Source: Spiribacter vilamensis
Lineage (GTDB): Bacteria; Pseudomonadota; Gammaproteobacteria; Nitrococcales; Nitrococcaceae
Direction of reading: 5' to 3'
DNA: 64,000 nt
NCBI RefSeq assembly: GCF_004217415.1
Contig: NZ_SHLI01000001.1
Coordinates: 620,001-684,000 of the forward strand
Shown: positions 61,040 to 64,000 of the stretch, piece after piece
How positions within the stretch are numbered: the first letter of the stretch is position 1
Layout: every line of letters begins with the position of its first letter
Position numbers and translations under genes: made by a program
Notes under the pieces: model-generated
The model's database searches: none
What the model saw: the letters and a program-made list of their open reading frames with translations, nothing else
Told to the model about the DNA's origin: nothing

Positions 61040-61045
61040 TATAAA
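61017..61045 (+). promoter_or_regulatory. Probable fur promoter
   Basis: TTGCCG (61017-61022) and TATAAA (61040-61045) separated by 17 nt, giving a start near 61052, about 22 nt before the fur start. It overlaps the 5' end of the divergent bamE gene. An autoregulatory Fur box was not recognised. Confidence 0.6.
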
Positions 61046-61073
61046 GAGAACGTCGTTCCGAGTGGTTTAGCCA

Positions 61074-61562
61074 ATGGTAACTCAAGCCCGTCCCGTCTCA
61101 CACATTCCCTGGGAAATCAGCCACGAGTCGGATGAGCTCCGCCGCGCGGGACTGAAGGCCACGGCGCCGCGACTCAAGATCCTGCGCATCCTCGCGGGTC
61201 GCGAGCGTGCGCACCTGGCCGCCGAAGAGGTCTACCAGCGTCTGCACGACGACGGCGAGGATATCGGGCTCGCCACGGTCTATCGTGTGCTCACCCAGTT
61301 CGCCGAGGCCGGCATTGTCATTCGGCATAATTTCGACAGCGATCGGGCGGTGTTCGAGCTCAACTCGGGCATTCAGCACGATCACCTGGTCTGCGTCGAT
61401 TGCGGCAAGGTGGAGGAATTCAAGGATCGGGTCATCGAGCGCCGCCAGGCGGATGTCGCGGCGGTCTCCGGTTACCAGCTGCAGAGCCATTCGCTCATCC
61501 TCTACGGCCGCTGTCCGGACTGCGCGAAGGCGGCACGTCGCGAGGGCGAGACGACGCCGTAG
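61074..61562 (+). CDS. fur: Ferric uptake regulator Fur
   Basis: 162 residues, longer at the N-terminus than E. coli Fur. Winged helix with LRRAGLKATAPRLKILRIL, DNA helix GLATVYRVLTQFAEAGIV, then the metal-binding region VFELNSGIQHDHLVCVDCGKVEEF (His and Cys ligands) and CPDC near the C-terminus. Divergent from bamE as in many gammaproteobacteria. Starts with a possible TTG or GTG alternative nearby; the ATG at 61074 has GAGTGG upstream. Confidence 0.94.
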   Translation: MVTQARPVSHIPWEISHESDELRRAGLKATAPRLKILRILAGRERAHLAAEEVYQRLHDDGEDIGLATVYRVLTQFAEAGIVIRHNFDSDRAVFELNSGIQHDHLVCVDCGKVEEFKDRVIERRQADVAAVSGYQLQSHSLILYGRCPDCAKAARREGETTP

Positions 61563-61571
61563 AATCCGCCG

Positions 61572-63242
61572 TCAACCCGCCTGGTCGAGCATCTCGCGGG
61601 CATGGTTCAGGGTTTTCTCGGTGATGGCGAGTCCGCCGAGCATGCGGGCGATCTCGTCGATGCGCTGTTCCGCCGACAGCGCCTGGACGTCGGTCACCGT
61701 TCGGCCAGTCTCGGTCTGGCGCTTTTCCACCTGCAACTGATTCATCCCCTGCGCGGCAACCTGGGGCAAATGGGTAATACAGATCACCTGATGATGCCGC
61801 GCGAGGTCCCGCAACTGCCGTCCGACGACCTCGGCGACGGCGCCGCCAATGCCGCTGTCCGCCTCGTCGAAGATCAGTGATGGCAGCTCGGCGGTATCGG
61901 CGGTGGCCACTTCCAGCGCCAGGCCGATGCGCGAGAGTTCGCCGCCCGAGGCGATCTTCTGCAGTGGGGCGGGGCGCTGATCGGCATTGGTGCGAATATC
62001 GAAGCGCACCCGATCCGCGCCATGGGGAGATGGCGCGGCCTCGAGACTGGGCTCGACCACGATGATCAGTTCGGCGCCCGCCATACCCAGCTCGCCGAGG
62101 AGCGTGCCGACGCGCTTGCCGAGCGTTTCGGCCGCGGTCTGGCGAGAGGCCGAGAGCTTTTCCGCCGCCGCACGATAGTCCCCGAGCAGTTCGGCCTGTT
62201 CCGCCTGCAGGGTAACGAGCCGCTCGTCCGCCGATTCCAGCCGTTCGAGCTCGTAGCGCAAGCGCTCGGTATGCGTTGCAAGATCCTCGGGCTCGATCTG
62301 GTGCTTGCGGGCCAGGTCATGGAGCTGGGTCAGCCGATCCTCTACCGCCTGCAGTCGTTGCGGATCCATCTCCATGTGGTCGGCGAACGCCCGCAGCGCC
62401 TGGCACGCCTCGTCGATCTGGACCTGGCCCGTGGCAAGCAGCTGCTGGATCTCGGTCATCTGCGCGTCGACGTCGAGATGCGGCTGCAGGTCACGCTCGG
62501 CGCTCGCCACCAGCGACTGGGCGCTTATCTCGCCATCGTAGAGCGCCTCGAGGCTGCGCTGGCATGCCGCCATGATGTCGCCGGCACTGGCGAGGCGGCG
62601 TTGCTCATGCTCCAGATCGGCAAATTCCTCTGCGCTGGGTGCCGCCTCGTCGAGCTCCTTGAGCTGATAGCGGAGCAGGTCGATGCGATCCTGGTGATCG
62701 GCGCTACCCCCGCTGAGCGATTCGATCTCGGCGTTGACGTCGCGCCAGCGTGAATGTAGATCGGCTACGGTCGCCAGGTGTTCGGGATGCACCGCAAAGC
62801 CGTCCAGCGTGCGCCGCTGTATATCGGTGCGCATCAACGCCTGGTGGGCGTGCTGGCCGTGGATGCCCATCAGCCGCGCGCCAAGCTGCTCGAGCTGGTA
62901 GCGGGTCACGGGGCGGCCGTTGATCCACGCCTGGGAGCGGCCGCTGCGCTGCACGACCCGGCGGATCAGGCAGTCGTCGTCCTCATCGAGGGACTCCTCG
63001 CTCAGCCAGGCGCGCGCCCTGGGCGTGTCGGACACATCGAAGATGCCATGGATCTCGCTGCGCTTTGCCGTCTCCGGGACCATCGAGGTGTCCGCCCGAT
63101 CGCCCAGGCACAGCCCCAGCGCATCGAGCAGGATCGATTTGCCGGCGCCGGTCTCGCCGGTGAGCACGGTCAGTCCGGTCTCGAAGTTGAGGCCGAGGTA
63201 ATCAATAATCGCGAAGTCACGGATTTCGATACGATTCAGCAT
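61572..63242 (-). CDS. recN: DNA repair protein RecN
   Basis: 556 residues, full length. SMC-like ATPase with MLNRIEIRDFAIIDYLGLNFETGLTVLTGETGAGKSILLDAL (Walker A about 29-36), a long coiled-coil middle, and the C-terminal ABC region IASGGELSRIGLAL and SLIFDEADSGIGGAVAEVVG (signature, Walker B). Repairs double-strand breaks by holding ends. Starts 7 nt inside the preceding nadK gene. A LexA box was not recognised at its start. Confidence 0.96.
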   Translation of the reverse strand: MLNRIEIRDFAIIDYLGLNFETGLTVLTGETGAGKSILLDALGLCLGDRADTSMVPETAKRSEIHGIFDVSDTPRARAWLSEESLDEDDDCLIRRVVQRSGRSQAWINGRPVTRYQLEQLGARLMGIHGQHAHQALMRTDIQRRTLDGFAVHPEHLATVADLHSRWRDVNAEIESLSGGSADHQDRIDLLRYQLKELDEAAPSAEEFADLEHEQRRLASAGDIMAACQRSLEALYDGEISAQSLVASAERDLQPHLDVDAQMTEIQQLLATGQVQIDEACQALRAFADHMEMDPQRLQAVEDRLTQLHDLARKHQIEPEDLATHTERLRYELERLESADERLVTLQAEQAELLGDYRAAAEKLSASRQTAAETLGKRVGTLLGELGMAGAELIIVVEPSLEAAPSPHGADRVRFDIRTNADQRPAPLQKIASGGELSRIGLALEVATADTAELPSLIFDEADSGIGGAVAEVVGRQLRDLARHHQVICITHLPQVAAQGMNQLQVEKRQTETGRTVTDVQALSAEQRIDEIARMLGGLAITEKTLNHAREMLDQAG

Positions 63243-64000
63243 GGTGGCGCGCCATCTCCCCAGTGCAGCTTCGCACGAAGGATATCGAAGTAGCGGTGCC
63301 CCGGTGGGTGCACAAGTCGCAGCGCATGCGGATAGGCAACGATATCCAGCCGTCCCTCGCGTGTAAGCGCCAGGTCGGTCTGGCTGTCGCAGCTGACATG
63401 GACATGATCGATGGATGCGTCCTGCACCCGCACTTCGATATGGCTACTGGCACTGATCACCAGCGGTCGATTGCTAAGCGTGTGCGGCGATATCGGGACC
63501 ATCGCCACGGCATTGATGCCGGGGTGCATGATCGGCCCGCCGCCGGACAGGGCATAGGCGGTGGATCCGGTGGGGGTGGAGATGATCAGGCCGTCGGAGC
63601 GGTGACGGTTACAGGGTTCACCGTCGATCCAGGTCTCGAACTCGATCATTCGCGCGGTGTTCCAGCGCTGCAGCACGACCTCGTTGACAGCCGGAGCGCG
63701 GGCCACGATCCGATCGTCGGCAACGACTCGGGCCTCGAGCATGAGCCGCTCTTCGATGTGCATATCACCATCGATTACGCGTCTGATCTCATCGAAGCGA
63801 TCCGGTGAGACATCGACCAGGAACCCCAGCCGGCCGCGGTTTACACCCAGGATCGGAACCTGTTGCGCCGCCACGCGCTTGCCGGCGTGGAGCAGTGTTC
63901 CGTCACCACCGACAACGATCAGCAAATCCAGGTCTGCGGCGACGGATTCCAGGTGCACGATGGGCGGTGAACCGGCAGAGGGGTCAATCGCCTCTCCGAT
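63236..64000 (-). CDS. nadK: NAD kinase (5' truncated by the window edge)
   Basis: Open to the edge of the window; at least 254 residues visible from IGEAIDPSAG onward. GGDGT motif (LIVVGGDGTLLHAGKRVA), NEVVLQRW, the substrate-binding STPTGSTAYALSGGGPIMHP and the C-terminal ISASSHIEVRV. Phosphorylates NAD to NADP. A GTG at 63958 could look like a start but would lose the N-terminal part, so the true start is upstream. The stop overlaps recN by 7 nt. Confidence 0.95.
   Translation of the reverse strand: MGEAIDPSAGSPPIVHLESVAADLDLLIVVGGDGTLLHAGKRVAAQQVPILGVNRGRLGFLVDVSPDRFDEIRRVIDGDMHIEERLMLEARVVADDRIVARAPAVNEVVLQRWNTARMIEFETWIDGEPCNRHRSDGLIISTPTGSTAYALSGGGPIMHPGINAVAMVPISPHTLSNRPLVISASSHIEVRVQDASIDHVHVSCDSQTDLALTREGRLDIVAYPHALRLVHPPGHRYFDILRAKLHWGDGAPPC

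Overview
The window is high-GC DNA from a gammaproteobacterium. The strongest taxonomic evidence is the right end: ssrA-smpB-ratA-rnfH-bamE-fur-recN-nadK is a conserved gammaproteobacterial neighbourhood, and the tmRNA encodes the tag ANDDNFALAA, close to the ANDENYALAA type. PutP, acidic proteins, an XrtA/PEP-CTERM exopolysaccharide locus and a phasin fit a marine or hypersaline organism, perhaps related to Ectothiorhodospiraceae; that placement is inference.

Layout. (1) 1-6915: edge of an exosortase (XrtA/PEP-CTERM) exopolysaccharide locus, with export lipoprotein, Wzz-type chain-length protein, tyrosine autokinase, beta-barrel protein, ExeA-like ATPase and a PEP-CTERM substrate preceded by a near-consensus sigma-54 promoter. 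(2) 7055-16469: a patatin gene broken by one in-frame amber codon, a renalase-like flavoprotein, then a minus-strand block of a TVP38 membrane protein, a FixJ-like regulator, a MASE1-like kinase, a MerA-like disulfide reductase, a membrane protein with a vicinal Cys pair, a DUF3179 protein and an AEC transporter. (3) 16546-30144: a sugar-acid regulon. FMN L-lactate-type dehydrogenase, three SDRs, a creatinase/M24-fold protein and an unusual regulator (winged helix fused to an ABC sugar-binding domain) lie on the minus strand. Divergent from them are an RbsB/RbsC/RbsC/RbsA-type importer, a 2,4-diketo-3-deoxy-L-fuconate hydrolase and an MFS carrier. The pathway would end in pyruvate plus L-lactate, explaining the lactate dehydrogenase. 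A 14-bp inverted repeat in the divergent promoter is the likely operator.

(4) 30141-41691: GDPD lipase, PutP, a phasin, two back-to-back two-component systems around two PepSY proteins, a PepSY-flavodoxin-FNR fusion reductase and glyoxalase I. (5) 41709-47656: Tat-exported GMC dehydrogenase pair facing a ribbon-helix-helix gene across a promoter with a palindrome and three tandem 10-bp repeats; an AT-richer island (unknown periplasmic protein, VIT1-type transporter) bordered by an IS481-type transposase remnant; YkvA and fasciclin proteins; and a 59-residue zinc-ribbon protein. (6) 47695-58750: an SDR, a Dpp-type peptide importer with fused ATPases facing an isochorismatase-family hydrolase, a four-PAS diguanylate cyclase, an anion permease and a RelE/HigA-type toxin-antitoxin pair. 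(7) 58825-64000: the conserved block named above.

Three intergenic sites (about 8106, 46153 and 54759) carry the same nested TGCACAC/TACACAC palindrome, a dispersed element I do not recognise. The best candidates for undescribed biology are this element, the winged-helix/solute-binding regulator with its operator and the M24-fold protein in its regulon, and the ribbon-helix-helix/GMC control region.
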